Notes under the pieces: generated by a model | What the model was told of the DNA's origin: nothing | What the model saw: the letters and a program-made list of their open reading frames with translations, nothing else | Database searches by the model: none | Made by a program: the position numbers and the translations under genes | Part shown: positions 27,345 to 36,677 of the stretch, piece by piece | How positions within the stretch are numbered: position 1 is the first letter of the stretch | How the letters are laid out: every line of letters begins with the position of its first letter | NCBI RefSeq assembly: GCF_006542275.1 | Contig: NZ_CP041217.1 | Span: 2,031,501-2,095,500 of the forward strand | Direction of reading: 5' to 3' | Source of the DNA: Saccharibacillus brassicae | Lineage (GTDB): Bacteria; Bacillota; Bacilli; Paenibacillales; Paenibacillaceae | DNA: 64,000 nt

Positions 27345-28940
27345 TCAAGCCGAAGACCCTTGCGATTCCGGCTTCGCTTCGCCTTCTTTGCTCTCGTCTT
27401 CGTGGTTGATGCCCGTTCCGCGCTGAAGCTGCGCGATCTCGGGGAAGACCGGCTCCAGCTGGTCGTACACCCGCTTGAACAGCGAATAATAACGTTCGTA
27501 CGTATGGAAGCGTCCGGCATCCGGTTCGTGCGTGCGCAGAATACCGATCGCGTCTTTGACTTCGCCCAGATCGCCGATCGCGCCGGTCGCCAGCATGGCG
27601 ACAGAGGCCGCGCCGAAAGCGGACGCTTCGTACGTATCGGGCACGACGACCTGCGTGCCGGAGAGATCGGCCAGCATCTGCGTCCAGATTTCGCTTTTGG
27701 CGAATCCACCCGACGCCAGCAGCGAACGGCTCGGGCCGCCGATCTGCGTCAAGGCGTCCGACACCGTGCGTATGGCGAACAGCACGCCTTCCATCGTGGC
27801 GCGGCCAAAATGCTCCCGCCCGTGATGCAGCGTCGCCCCGAAGTACGTGCCGCGGGCGTCCGCGTTCCAGTACGGCGCCCGCTCCCCGCTCAGATACGGC
27901 AGGAACAGCAGGCCTTCCGAACCCGGCGGCACCGAATCGGCCAACTGCATGATGCGGTCCAGCGCCTCTTTTTCTTTGAGATCCGCGCTTTCGCCTTCGC
28001 CGATCACGAACTTCTCCAAATACCAGCGCAGCGCGATGCCGCCGTTATTCGTCGGCCCGCCGATCAGCCAGCGCTTCGGTTCGAACGCGTAGCAGAACGT
28101 CCGGCCCGCTTTGTCCGTACTCGGCTCCTCGGCAAAAGAACGCACTGCGCCGCTCGTGCCGATCGTCACGGCCGTCTCGCCGCGTTCGAGCGCGCCCACG
28201 CCGACGTTTGCGAGCGCGCCGTCGCTTGCGCCCGCGATCCACGGCGTATCGGGATGCAGTCCCATCCGCTCCGCAAGCGTGCGGTCCATGCCGCTGAAGC
28301 GCTCGGTGATCGGCACGATCTCGCCGAGCCGATCGGGAGACAGGCCGATCAAACGCAGCGCCGACTCGTTCCAGTCCAGCGTATGCAGATCGAGCATCCC
28401 CGTCGCCGAAGCGAGCGAGACGTCGATCGCGTAGCGGCCGAACAGCCGGTGCAGCAAATATTCCTTGAACGAGACGAACTTGGCCGCCCGCTTGAACAGC
28501 TCCGGCTGGCGCTCGGCGAGCCAGAGCAGCTTCGTCAGCGGCGACATCGGATGCACGGGCGTGCCGGTGGCCGCATACAGCCTCCGCGCTTCGCCGGTTC
28601 GATGCAGTTCGTTCGACTGCCCGATGCTCCGGTTGTCCGCCCACGTCATGACGGCCGTCAGCGGCTTGCCTTCGCCGTCTACCGCCATCAGGCTGTGCAT
28701 CGCCGCGCTGATCCCGACGGCCGAGATGTCTCCGGCCTGCGCGTTCGCTTCCTTCATCGCGCCGCGGATCGCGTCCGCCACCGCGTCCATCAGCTCTTCC
28801 GGACGCTGTTCGGCCCGGCCCGCTTCCGGCACCAGCAGCGCGTACGCCGCCTGCGAGCCTCCGCGGATCTGTCCTTTTTCATCGTATAAAAAGGCTTTGG
28901 TGCTGGTCGTGCCGATATCGAGTCCGATATACAGTCCCAT
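27345..28940 (-). CDS. gntK: Gluconokinase-like FGGY carbohydrate kinase
   Basis: Phosphorylates gluconate (or a related sugar acid) with ATP. 531 residues; FGGY family normal is about 510. ATP-site signature LDIGTTSTKAFLYD at the start; GISAAMHSLMAVD, TWADNRS, GASDGALANVG, IGTSGAVRSF and LPYLSGERAPYWNADARGTYFGATLHH are gluconokinase-type segments. The ATG follows AAGGAGG. No gluconate permease or regulator is adjacent. The C-terminal 20 residues are acidic and variable. Confidence 0.85.
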   Translation of the reverse strand: MGLYIGLDIGTTSTKAFLYDEKGQIRGGSQAAYALLVPEAGRAEQRPEELMDAVADAIRGAMKEANAQAGDISAVGISAAMHSLMAVDGEGKPLTAVMTWADNRSIGQSNELHRTGEARRLYAATGTPVHPMSPLTKLLWLAERQPELFKRAAKFVSFKEYLLHRLFGRYAIDVSLASATGMLDLHTLDWNESALRLIGLSPDRLGEIVPITERFSGMDRTLAERMGLHPDTPWIAGASDGALANVGVGALERGETAVTIGTSGAVRSFAEEPSTDKAGRTFCYAFEPKRWLIGGPTNNGGIALRWYLEKFVIGEGESADLKEKEALDRIMQLADSVPPGSEGLLFLPYLSGERAPYWNADARGTYFGATLHHGREHFGRATMEGVLFAIRTVSDALTQIGGPSRSLLASGGFAKSEIWTQMLADLSGTQVVVPDTYEASAFGAASVAMLATGAIGDLGEVKDAIGILRTHEPDAGRFHTYERYYSLFKRVYDQLEPVFPEIAQLQRGTGINHEDESKEGEAKPESQGSSA

Positions 28941-29184
28941 TAAGGCATCCTCCTTCGCTTTGCGCCCGGCTCTCGGGACAGGGGCCCCGTTACACGAAGC
29001 TTGCCCGGTCTATGCCCTTTTGGACAGTCGGCAGGCAAACGAAACAAAAAAAGCCGATCGCGTTTTTCCGGCTCGGAAAAACAGGTTCGGCGGTTCACTT
29101 TTTTTCGCTCGGCTCGGCATACGGTCTTCCCCTTGCGTCGGCATGCACAGAGGCTTCGATCCGCATCCGGCTTCATCTTAACAA

Positions 29185-29853
29185 TCAATCCCCGACCCGG
29201 GCCGACAGCCACGCGCGGTCGAACAGAAGCACCGCTTCCAGCATGGCGCACAGGTTCAGGTACAGCGGACTGACCGTGCCGGCGCGCATTTCTTCGCAGA
29301 ACGAAGGAATCCACGTCAGCAGATGCCGCTGCACGAATTCCAGCTGCATCCGCGCCAGCCGCTCGCGTTCCCCGCGGGAGCGCACGCCTTCGATCATCCG
29401 CTCGGCCAGCACGGCCATGAATTCCAGCTCCACGCTCAACTCGTCGTCTTTTTCCCCGGACGTCCGGTTCAGCGTGACGCCCGCCCGGTCGTACGCCGCA
29501 CCGGCGCGGCAGGCCGCGAGACCGGCTTCGACGCGCACATAGCCCGATTCGCGCAGCGGGATACCGCTGCCCCGGCGGCGGCAGATTAGACGCTCGTATT
29601 CGCGGGCCTGCGCCGTGCAGTACGGCCGCAGCGAAGACGGTTCCAGTTCCGCAAGGATCGAACGGAAGCGCAGGAACGCGCCGTCGTTCCAAAGGGTATG
29701 TTCCAATTTCCGGCGCCATTTCATCGTCAAATGCACGCTCGGTTTATAAATGATAAATTCGCTCAGCAGTTGGTACAGCGTCAATCGGGTCTGCGCCCAG
29801 TGCTCGTCTCCGTGCACGGCCGATCCTTGCTTCTCCATCATCGCGGTCGTCAT
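29185..29853 (-). CDS. TorD/DmsD-family molybdoenzyme chaperone
   Basis: 222-residue all-helical protein. The start reads like Paenibacillus TorD-type chaperones (WAQTRLTLYQLLSEFIIYKPS), with a later YERLICRRRG, AYDRAGVTLNR, DDELSVELEFMAVLAERM and QRHLLTWIPSFCEEM, the last two being the typical helices. Such proteins guard apo-molybdoenzymes during cofactor loading and Tat export. The client is not adjacent; the only molybdopterin enzyme in view is YoaE-like at 36678. The ATG at 29853 is set by GGAGG eight bases upstream. Confidence 0.7.
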   Translation of the reverse strand: MTTAMMEKQGSAVHGDEHWAQTRLTLYQLLSEFIIYKPSVHLTMKWRRKLEHTLWNDGAFLRFRSILAELEPSSLRPYCTAQAREYERLICRRRGSGIPLRESGYVRVEAGLAACRAGAAYDRAGVTLNRTSGEKDDELSVELEFMAVLAERMIEGVRSRGERERLARMQLEFVQRHLLTWIPSFCEEMRAGTVSPLYLNLCAMLEAVLLFDRAWLSARVGD

Positions 29854-30245
29854 CAGCTTGAACCTCCTTGCGGAAATGGGCGCCCGGGAAGTTCCGTCCG
29901 AACGGAGAAACCGGCCGCCGAAAAAGATGCAACTCAAGTCCATGGGTCATCCGGCAGGATTGCTTACGCTTACAACCTAAGTATACCGCCGTTTCCGCTC
30001 CGCTGCGGAGGACGATGTGACAAAATGGTTGCAGTTCGTGGGTCCTTTGGATCAGGAGCCTTTTAAGACGCTTTTCCTCTTTTTACCGTGAACGCGGTGC
30101 ATTATTTTGTTGTAATCTGTCTTGGGAAGGACTATATTGTCGATTAAGGACCCTACTGTCCGGCTGGCTTCAAGGCCAGAATCTCACACAAGATGAAAGC
30201 CCTTACTTCAAAAAAGACCGACTACTCGCAAGGGGTGTGCCCGAA
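29854..30245. other. Divergent intergenic region before the MFS gene
   Basis: Holds the upstream end of the TorD-like gene and the promoter at 30110-30138 of the MFS gene. A small hairpin CTGGC-TTCAAG-GCCAG lies at about 30163-30178 in the MFS leader. No other open frame worth naming. Confidence 0.5.
30110..30138 (+). promoter_or_regulatory. Sigma-A type promoter of the MFS gene
   Basis: TTGTAA at 30110-30115, 17 bases, TATATT at 30133-30138; leader of about 100 bases before the start codon. Confidence 0.65.
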
Positions 30246-31487
30246 TTGTCCGACCGACCATCCAATCCATCGCAATCGTTATCCTCCGATACGAACCGCG
30301 CAGCCTTCTTCCCGCTCAAAGCCTTCAATTTTTTCCTGTACGGCGCCATCGCGGTGTTTGCCAGCTTTTTCCCGCTGTATTTGCAGGACGCCGGCATGAA
30401 CAAGCTGACGATCGGAACGTTGATGGCTATCGGTCCGTTCGTTTCGCTGATCGCGAATCCGTTCTGGGGGTACCTCGGCGACCGGCTCGAAAATACGCGG
30501 CGCATGCTGATCCTGATGCTGGCCGGTACGCTGGTACTGGCACAGTTCGTTTTCCACGTGCAGTCGTACGCCATGATCTATGTGGCGATGATCGCCTTTT
30601 TCTTTTTCCAGAGTCCGATGTTCGCGCAGAGCAATACGATGATTCTCGGCTATATCGACGGCAGCGGCCGCAAATTCGGCGGATTCCGTCTCTGGGGCTC
30701 GCTCGGCTGGGCGTTGACGGCGGCCGCGGCCGGCTTCGTGATCGACCGTACCGGCACTTCGCCGGGTGTCCCGTGGCTGTTCACCGGCCTGCTCGGCCTG
30801 ACGCTGCTGTGTGCGATCGCCCTGCCTTCGCTGCGCCGGGCGACCGCCACGTCGATCGTGGCGCCGGGCGGCTTCCGCAAAGTGCTGACGAACCCGACAT
30901 TCTCCGCTTTTCTGCTGCTCGGCGTGCTCGTCTCGATCCCGAACGCGATGAACGGCACGTTCATGACGCTGTATATTACGGATCTCGGCGGCTCCCGCGA
31001 GCTGGTCGGTTGGGCGGTTTTCTCCGCGTCGATTCTCGAAGCCGTTTTCTTCCTGATCTTCGACCGCTTTTTCCGCCGCCGGCTCGGATTCATGATGATC
31101 TGCCTGACCGCCGTAAGCGCGCTGTTCGCGCTGCGCTGGTACCTGATGTCGGTCGTGAGCGACCCGATGCATATCGTCTACATCCAGATGCTGCACAGCG
31201 TCACGTACGCGGGCTACTTCTACGTCGGCACCCAGATGACCAGCATGTTCGTGCCGGACGCGTACCGCGGCACGGGACAGGCGCTGTTCACACTCTCCTG
31301 GAGCGGCTTGTCCGGCGTCTTCGCGGGCATCGTCGGCGGCTGGATGTTCGACAACTTCGGCGCCCCGATGATGTACCAGAGCGGTGCGGCGCTGTCGGTG
31401 ATCGGAACGGTCGGCTTCGCCGCGATGGGTTATACGCTTTATCGCAGCCGCCAGCCCGATCCGGTCCCGGTACAGGGCAAATCGTAG
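30246..31487 (+). CDS. MFS transporter (LacY/HcaT-like)
   Basis: 413 residues with twelve membrane segments. The N-terminal half has FFLYGAIAVFASFFPLYLQDAG and the loop-2/3 motif GYLGDRLENTRR; GGFRLWGSLGWALTAAAAG in helix 5 is typical of the MFS_1-like (LacY/phenylpropionate) group. The start is probably the TTG at 30246 with AAGGGG ten bases before; a GTG at 30237 is too close to that site. Substrate unknown. Monocistronic between its promoter and the terminator at 31552. Confidence 0.8.
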   Translation: MSDRPSNPSQSLSSDTNRAAFFPLKAFNFFLYGAIAVFASFFPLYLQDAGMNKLTIGTLMAIGPFVSLIANPFWGYLGDRLENTRRMLILMLAGTLVLAQFVFHVQSYAMIYVAMIAFFFFQSPMFAQSNTMILGYIDGSGRKFGGFRLWGSLGWALTAAAAGFVIDRTGTSPGVPWLFTGLLGLTLLCAIALPSLRRATATSIVAPGGFRKVLTNPTFSAFLLLGVLVSIPNAMNGTFMTLYITDLGGSRELVGWAVFSASILEAVFFLIFDRFFRRRLGFMMICLTAVSALFALRWYLMSVVSDPMHIVYIQMLHSVTYAGYFYVGTQMTSMFVPDAYRGTGQALFTLSWSGLSGVFAGIVGGWMFDNFGAPMMYQSGAALSVIGTVGFAAMGYTLYRSRQPDPVPVQGKS

Positions 31488-31551
31488 CGTGCCGTTTCCT
31501 GACCCGATCTTATGCGGCCGGCTCTCAGGGAACATTGCGCGAATATTAAAA

Positions 31552-31591
31552 ACACCCCCGTTCCTCCGCACGCTGCGGAGAATCGGGGGTA
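31552..31591 (+). terminator. Intrinsic terminator after the MFS gene
   Basis: Hairpin with ACCCCCG and CGGGGGT outer arms and CTCCGCA/TGCGGAG inner arms; a T-rich end follows. Confidence 0.7.
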
Positions 31592-31745
31592 TTTGTGCAG
31601 GTGGATTCGCTTCAGAACAACAAATGCTCATCGCGCTCTTGCTTCGGCAAACCGCAAAATTCGCCGGGAAACGGAATCGCGTCCGAGGGTTCTTTAGGCA
31701 GTTCTTTAGGTGGTTCGTTAGCTCATTCGTGCGTTGAGCGATTCG

Positions 31746-31976
31746 TTAGTCGTTTTTGCGGGCTTGTCCGCCTTTGCGGCCCGCTTCTTCGCGGCTCATC
31801 TTGCCGTCGCTGCTGTCGTCGGAGTCCGAACCGCCGCGCGCTTCGCCGCCTTTTTTGCCGATTTCCTGATAAAATTCTTTGTCGTGATTGTTCGAGGTGG
31901 CTTCGCCGCCCATTCGACCAGCTTCTTCGCGGGACATTTTGCCGTTGTTGTTCTGGTTGTCATTGTTGCTTGCCAT
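31746..31976 (-). CDS. Small KGG-motif stress protein (GsiB-like hydrophilin)
   Basis: 76 residues, strongly hydrophilic. Three KGG-type modules: MSREEAGRMGGEAT, EFYQEIGKKGGEAR and MSREEAGRKGGQAR, separated by Ser/Asp/Asn-rich linkers. GsiB and its relatives are abundant desiccation or heat stress proteins, presumably protecting the cytoplasm without enzymatic activity. The ATG follows AGGAG. The upstream promoter resembles the sigma-B class, in keeping with the family. Not followed by another gene on this strand. Confidence 0.85.
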   Translation of the reverse strand: MASNNDNQNNNGKMSREEAGRMGGEATSNNHDKEFYQEIGKKGGEARGGSDSDDSSDGKMSREEAGRKGGQARKND

Positions 31977-32028
31977 GATTAATCACTCCTCTGATATTTT
32001 TGAGAAATCTGTGCGTTACAGCTTTATT

Positions 32029-32053
32029 TTACCCGATCCGACAATAGTTAAAC
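32029..32053 (-). promoter_or_regulatory. Sigma-B-like promoter of the KGG gene
   Basis: Read on the minus strand: GTTTAA, 13 bases, GGGTAA, against the Bacillus sigma-B consensus GTTTAA-N12-14-GGGTAT. About 55 bases upstream of the start codon. Whether this organism has sigma-B, or another factor of that branch (sigma-F/G) reads it, is unknown. Confidence 0.6.
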
Positions 32054-32327
32054 ATTTCTTAAAAAGGATTCTAAAACCATTTATAGACACAGTAAAATCG
32101 CTGCCGCACGTTCGGACGAGAAGCGAAAATTCCGATCTGCTCGCGCCGCTGCATAGCGTCGCATGTCAGGTTCGCCTCTCTCCACGCTTTATTTTTAACC
32201 TCTTATTTTCGTTTTAAACACCCCTTAAATTCCTTTTTCTTGCTGCTTGGCTGCCTCATCTTCGCCTTGTAAATCCCTGTCTTGACCCGGTAAAAAGCCC
32301 CTCCTTATGCCGTTTGAACGCACCAAA

Positions 32328-32352
32328 AAACCGCTTCGAAACGAAGCGGTTT
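32328..32352 (-). terminator. Intrinsic terminator after glnS
   Basis: Perfect 11-bp stem AAACCGCTTCG / CGAAGCGGTTT with a 3-base loop; T-run on the minus strand. Confidence 0.85.
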
Positions 32353-32384
32353 GTCGGCTAACGAGGCTGGGATTCGCCCCTGTT

Positions 32385-34088
32385 TTATTTTTTCGGCATT
32401 TTGAACGAACTCTTCATCGACACGATGCGGCCGAATACCGGCTTGCCCGGCTCCGACAGCTGCGGATCGACGTTGAAGTACCCGTGACGGAAAAATTGGA
32501 ATTTGTCCTGCGCCGCGGCGTCTTTCATCTGCGGTTCCACGAAGCCCTGCACGATCTCCAGCGAATCTTTGTTGACCTTCTTGAGGAAATCGTCCACTTC
32601 GTCCGCGGAGACGTCGTTCGTCTCGTCGGTCGCCAGTTCTTCCGATTCTTCGTCTTCGCCGAGCAGCGGCTCGTACAGACGGAATTCGGCCGGCACGGCG
32701 GCGGAAGCGTCCACCCAGTGAATCGTGCCTTTGACTTTGCGGGCGTTGAAGTCGCTGCCGCTCTTCGTCTCCGGATCGTACGTGCAGTGGATCTCGACCA
32801 CTTCGCCGTTCTCGTCCTTGATGAAGTCATGGCACTTGATGAAATACGCGTGCTTCAGACGCACTTCGTTGCCCGGGAACAGGCGGAAATATTTGCTGAC
32901 CGGCTCTTCCATGAAATCGTCCTGCTCGATGTAGATCTCGCGCGAGAACGGAATTTGGCGAACGCCCATTTCTTCGTTCTCCGTATTGTTCTCGGCCGGC
33001 AGCAGCTCGCTCTCGCCTTCCGGGTAGTTCGTGATGACGACTTTGAGCGGACGCAGCACGGCCATCGTTCTCATCGCTTTCATCTTCAGGTCTTCGCGGA
33101 CGAAATGCTCCAGCGTCTGGATATCGACCAGCCCCTGGCTTCTCGAAATGCCCGTCTCATAGATGAAATCCTTGATCGCGTCCGGCGTATAGCCGCGGCG
33201 GCGCAGTCCGGAAATCGTCGGCATGCGGGGATCGTCCCAGCCGTCGACCAGATTCTCTTCGACCAGCTTGCGCAGTTTGCGCTTGCTCGTCACCATCGTG
33301 GACACGTTCAGGCGGCCGAATTCGTACTGGCGCGGCTGTGCCTCCATCTCGCATTGGCTGACGACCCAGTCGTAGAACGGACGCTGATCTTCGAACTCCA
33401 GCGAGCAGAGGGAGTGGGTCACGCCTTCGATGGCGTCTTCGAGCGGATGCGCGAACGTGTACATCGGGTAGATGCACCATTTGTCGCCCGTGTTGTGGTG
33501 CGTCGTATGCGAAATACGGTAGATAACCGGATCGCGCAGATTGATGTTGGGCGAAGCCATGTCGATCTTCGCGCGCAGCACGCGTTCGCCGTTCTTGAAC
33601 TCGCCGTCTCTCATACGCGTGAACAAATCGAGATTTTCTTCGACGGAACGGTCGCGGTACGGGCTGTTATGGCCGGGTTCCGTCAGCGTGCCGCGGTTCT
33701 CGCGAATCTCGTCGGCCGATTGGTCGTCGACGTACGCGAGACCTTTGTTGATGAGCAGCACGGCGCGGTTATACATTTCGTCGAAATAATCCGAAGCGTA
33801 ATATTGGTTGTCCCATTCGAAGCCGAGCCATTTGATGTCTTCCTTGATCGAGTTGACGTATTCGACGTCTTCCTTCACCGGGTTCGTGTCGTCGAAGCGC
33901 AGGTTGGTGCGTCCGCCGAATTCGTCCGCCAGCGCGAAATCGATAAAGATCGCGCGCACGTGGCCGATATGCATATAGCCGTTCGGCTCCGGAGGGAAGC
34001 GCGTGACGACCTCTTTGACTTTGCCGCTCTTGAGGTCTTCTTCAATAATCGTTTTGATAAAATTCGGTGGGGTCTTGGCATTGTCCAC
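32385..34088 (-). CDS. glnS: Glutaminyl-tRNA synthetase
   Basis: Charges tRNA-Gln directly with glutamine. 567 residues from the GTG at 34088 (AAAGG nine bases before); the frame is open 33 codons further but without a ribosome site. Class I motifs: [13 protein letters not shown] (HIGH at 40-43) and VTSKRKL as the KMSKS loop; C-terminal beta-barrel anticodon-binding domains follow. An acidic insertion lies near the end ([26 protein letters not shown]). Most Bacillota use GluRS plus GatCAB instead, so this gene is probably an ancient acquisition in the lineage. Confidence 0.92.
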   Translation of the reverse strand: MDNAKTPPNFIKTIIEEDLKSGKVKEVVTRFPPEPNGYMHIGHVRAIFIDFALADEFGGRTNLRFDDTNPVKEDVEYVNSIKEDIKWLGFEWDNQYYASDYFDEMYNRAVLLINKGLAYVDDQSADEIRENRGTLTEPGHNSPYRDRSVEENLDLFTRMRDGEFKNGERVLRAKIDMASPNINLRDPVIYRISHTTHHNTGDKWCIYPMYTFAHPLEDAIEGVTHSLCSLEFEDQRPFYDWVVSQCEMEAQPRQYEFGRLNVSTMVTSKRKLRKLVEENLVDGWDDPRMPTISGLRRRGYTPDAIKDFIYETGISRSQGLVDIQTLEHFVREDLKMKAMRTMAVLRPLKVVITNYPEGESELLPAENNTENEEMGVRQIPFSREIYIEQDDFMEEPVSKYFRLFPGNEVRLKHAYFIKCHDFIKDENGEVVEIHCTYDPETKSGSDFNARKVKGTIHWVDASAAVPAEFRLYEPLLGEDEESEELATDETNDVSADEVDDFLKKVNKDSLEIVQGFVEPQMKDAAAQDKFQFFRHGYFNVDPQLSEPGKPVFGRIVSMKSSFKMPKK

Positions 34089-34168
34089 GGATATCAACCT
34101 TTCGTTATTCCCAGATTCTGTGATTCGCATTCCAAAAGCGTCGTTCCTCGTCAAACCTTCTGCTTCTA

Positions 34169-34197
34169 AATATAACGCAAGCGGCACAACCGTTCAA
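34169..34197 (-). promoter_or_regulatory. Sigma-A type promoter of glnS
   Basis: On the minus strand TTGAAC, 17 bases, TATATT. It gives a leader of only about 75 bases, too short for a T-box. Confidence 0.65.
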
Positions 34198-34309
34198 TCG
34201 AAACGGCTCTGCCGGCGCGCATCCAAGGCGTCTTATCCGCCTTTTGACGGCCTGCCTGCGATCGGGTAGCATAAAGTCCATCATCCCGCCGAAAAAGGAG
34301 CGTGTCCCC

Positions 34310-34867
34310 ATGTTCGTTTTCCCGTTAAAAGACTCCCTCATCCTGAAACCGCTGCGCAGCGGCCATGCCCCGGAATTGTTCGAGCTGATCGAACATTCGC
34401 GCCCGACCCTGCGCCCGTGGATGCCCTGGACCGCGCAGATGCAAAGCACGGCCGACGCCGAGGAATTCATCGCCACGGCCGCCCGGCTGTACGCCGACAA
34501 CGACGCCGTCACCGCCGGTCTGTGGGAAGGCGAACGGCTCGCCGGCGTTATCGGCTTCCACGAGATCAACTGGCGCAGCCGCTCCGCGCAGATCGGCTAC
34601 TGGCTCGGCGCGTCTTTTGAAGGCCGGGGCATCATGTCGCTCGCCGTTCGGGCTTTCGTCGACTATGCCTTCATCGAACTGGATCTCAACCGCATCGAGA
34701 TCCGCTGCGCTACCCCGAACCGCCGCAGCCGCGCCGTGCCGGAGCGGATGGGCTTCGTACTCGAAGGCGTGCTGAGGCAGGCCGAGAAGCTGGACGACGG
34801 CTACGTCGACCATGCCGTCTACGGCATGCTCTCGGAAGAATGGAGCGCCAAGCGGCCGCTGCTGTAG
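34310..34867 (+). CDS. GNAT acetyltransferase, RimJ/RimL type
   Basis: 185 residues. N-terminal LKPLRSGHAPELFELIEHSRPTLRPWMPW is the RimL/YdaF-type opening; IGYWLGASFEGRGIMSLAVRAFVDYAF holds the acetyl-CoA pyrophosphate loop (Q/RxxGxG/A form, here EGRGIM); NRIEIRC and RAVPERMGFVLEG close the fold. Likely acetylates a protein N-terminus or small amine; substrate unknown. AAGGAG ten bases before the ATG. Divergent from glnS. Confidence 0.85.
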   Translation: MFVFPLKDSLILKPLRSGHAPELFELIEHSRPTLRPWMPWTAQMQSTADAEEFIATAARLYADNDAVTAGLWEGERLAGVIGFHEINWRSRSAQIGYWLGASFEGRGIMSLAVRAFVDYAFIELDLNRIEIRCATPNRRSRAVPERMGFVLEGVLRQAEKLDDGYVDHAVYGMLSEEWSAKRPLL

Positions 34868-34896
34868 ACTCCTTGCGCGTCCACGCGCCTGCGCGG

Positions 34897-35397
34897 CTAC
34901 AGCAGCCAGAAGCCCATCAGAATATCGTCGACGTAGCGGTCTTCGATATAATACTCGCGCTCCAGGCAGCCTTCCTGCTTGAAGCCGCAGCGCACATAGA
35001 AAGCGATCGCCCGCTCGTTGGTCGACAGCACGCGCAGCCGCAGCTTTTTGATCCCCCGGCGCCGCGTATGCAGCTTGACGCTCTCGATCAACTTGCGGCC
35101 GACGCCGAGCCCCTGGTAGGCCGGGTGCACGGCGACGTAGATCTCGGCCGCGTGCGCGTTCGCGAACATCATCGTCGGCGGACGCCAACCGACGCAGCCG
35201 ACGACGATCCCGTCGCATTCGGCCACGAGCTGGTTGTCCGGCGGACAGCTGCGCAAATAATGCGTGCGTGATTTCCAGACCGGAATCTGCGGCGAGTTGC
35301 GCGCGTTCCAGACCAGTTTGTCGATCTTCATGAGCGGCTTGGCATCTTTGATCTGCGATTCCCGAATCACCACTTCGTTTTCGATCACCCGCTTCAT
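34897..35397 (-). CDS. GNAT N-acetyltransferase
   Basis: 166 residues. Acetyl-CoA-binding motif A is AAEIYVAVHPAYQGLGVGRKLIESVK; the C-terminal LRVLSTNERAIAFYVRCGFKQEGCLEREYYIEDRYVDDILMGFWL is characteristic of YhhY/RimI-like proteins. Strong GGAGGAG site before the ATG. Convergent with the preceding acetyltransferase and 51 bases downstream of the MFS gene at 35449 on the other side; substrate unknown. Confidence 0.85.
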   Translation of the reverse strand: MKRVIENEVVIRESQIKDAKPLMKIDKLVWNARNSPQIPVWKSRTHYLRSCPPDNQLVAECDGIVVGCVGWRPPTMMFANAHAAEIYVAVHPAYQGLGVGRKLIESVKLHTRRRGIKKLRLRVLSTNERAIAFYVRCGFKQEGCLEREYYIEDRYVDDILMGFWLL

Positions 35398-35448
35398 TCT
35401 CGCTCCTCCTCGGCCCGTCGTTCTTTTTCGCGCGATCGCCCTGCCGGT

Positions 35449-36669
35449 CTACGCTTCGCCCGCCGCTCCGTCTCCGGCGTTGCGAGAACGCTGGAGCCGG
35501 TGATTGAGAGCGAAGAACCCGAACGACAGGACGGCCGCCGCCACCGCAAGCCACGCGACCGGCTCAAGGCCGCCGCGGTCGTACAAAATGCCCATGATAT
35601 AAGGTCCGATCACCCGTCCGCCCTGCCCGATCCCGCCCGATACCCCGAGATAGAACGGCGCGTTGGCGCTCGTCCGCTCGGAGATGAAAGCCGGCATCGC
35701 CGGCTGGAACAAAATTTCGCCGATCGTCGCCAGAAACATCGCCGCGACCATCGCCCCGTACTGCGGGAACAGCAGAATCACGGTGTACCCCGCCAGATAG
35801 AACAGGCTGCCCGCCGTCATCTGCGTCTCCGGCTTGCGGGCGAACGTCCGCTTCATCCACGAGATGAGCGGCTGCAGCGCGAAGATCAGGACGCCGTTCA
35901 TCGTCCACAAAATGCTGTAATGCGAAGCCGGCTGGCCTTCCGACAAAATGGACGGCGAGACGCCCCCGTTCCAGATGCAGTTGCCCAGCCACAGAAACAG
36001 CGCGCCGAGGCCCATGTAGAGATACACGCGCGTATTCAGAAGCAGCGGCAGCGCCTTCTGCTGCCGCTTCGACGTCTTCGCTTCGATCTGCAGGCCGCCG
36101 GAGCGGTCTACCCGGTTCAGGTAGACGAAGAAGTATCCGGCGAACAGCAGGCAGGTTACGCCGTTCAGCACGAACGTCAGCGGAAACGACAGATCCGCCA
36201 GCGGTCCGCTGATCGCCGTCCCGAGCGCCACGCCGATATTGTTGCCGACGTAGATCGTATTGAAGATCTCGCCGCGCCTTGCCGCGAAGCGGAAGCCGAT
36301 AAACGCCTGGATCGCCGGCAGCGTCATGGCGTTGCTGAAGCCGACGACGAGCATCGTCAGCATGTAGAGATGCCAGTGCGAGCTGACGACCGGCAGCGCG
36401 AACAGCGACAGCGCATTGATCAGCAGCGAGCCGACCAGCAGCTTTTTGACGCCGATGCGGTGATACATCGCCCCGCCGACCAGCTGTCCGCCGATGCCGC
36501 CGAGCGATTGCAGCAGGATGACCAGACCGGCATCCTGCATGCTGCGGCCGAGTTCGCCGAAGACGTACATCGTCGTCAGCGGCCACATGAGCGCGCTGCC
36601 GGTCGAGTTGATGAGACTCGCCAGCAGCAGCGCCTGGATTTCTTTGGGATATCTGTGAAGCCAACTCAT
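35449..36669 (-). CDS. MFS transporter downstream of the YoaE-like molybdoenzyme
   Basis: 406 residues, twelve membrane segments. Start MSWLHRYPKEIQALLLASLINSTGSALMWPLTTMYVFGELG; MYHRIGVKKLL is the loop-2/3 motif. Resembles the YttB/YfkF group of drug/metabolite exporters. It starts 8 bases after the molybdoenzyme stop, so the two are co-transcribed; a shared substrate or product is possible but not shown. The longer upstream frame is a shadow of the enzyme gene. Confidence 0.82.
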   Translation of the reverse strand: MSWLHRYPKEIQALLLASLINSTGSALMWPLTTMYVFGELGRSMQDAGLVILLQSLGGIGGQLVGGAMYHRIGVKKLLVGSLLINALSLFALPVVSSHWHLYMLTMLVVGFSNAMTLPAIQAFIGFRFAARRGEIFNTIYVGNNIGVALGTAISGPLADLSFPLTFVLNGVTCLLFAGYFFVYLNRVDRSGGLQIEAKTSKRQQKALPLLLNTRVYLYMGLGALFLWLGNCIWNGGVSPSILSEGQPASHYSILWTMNGVLIFALQPLISWMKRTFARKPETQMTAGSLFYLAGYTVILLFPQYGAMVAAMFLATIGEILFQPAMPAFISERTSANAPFYLGVSGGIGQGGRVIGPYIMGILYDRGGLEPVAWLAVAAAVLSFGFFALNHRLQRSRNAGDGAAGEA

Positions 36670-36677
36670 GAGGTTCC

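Larger units (their letters stand above)
31977..32384. other. Gap between KGG gene and glnS
   Basis: Contains the KGG promoter (32029-32053) and the glnS terminator (32328-32352). The AT-rich middle (32050-32300) shows no convincing gene. Confidence 0.5.

Noticed and set aside
34089-34309. T-box leader upstream of glnS
   Set aside because: A convincing promoter gives a leader of only about 75 bases, and no T-box core sequence or terminator is seen.
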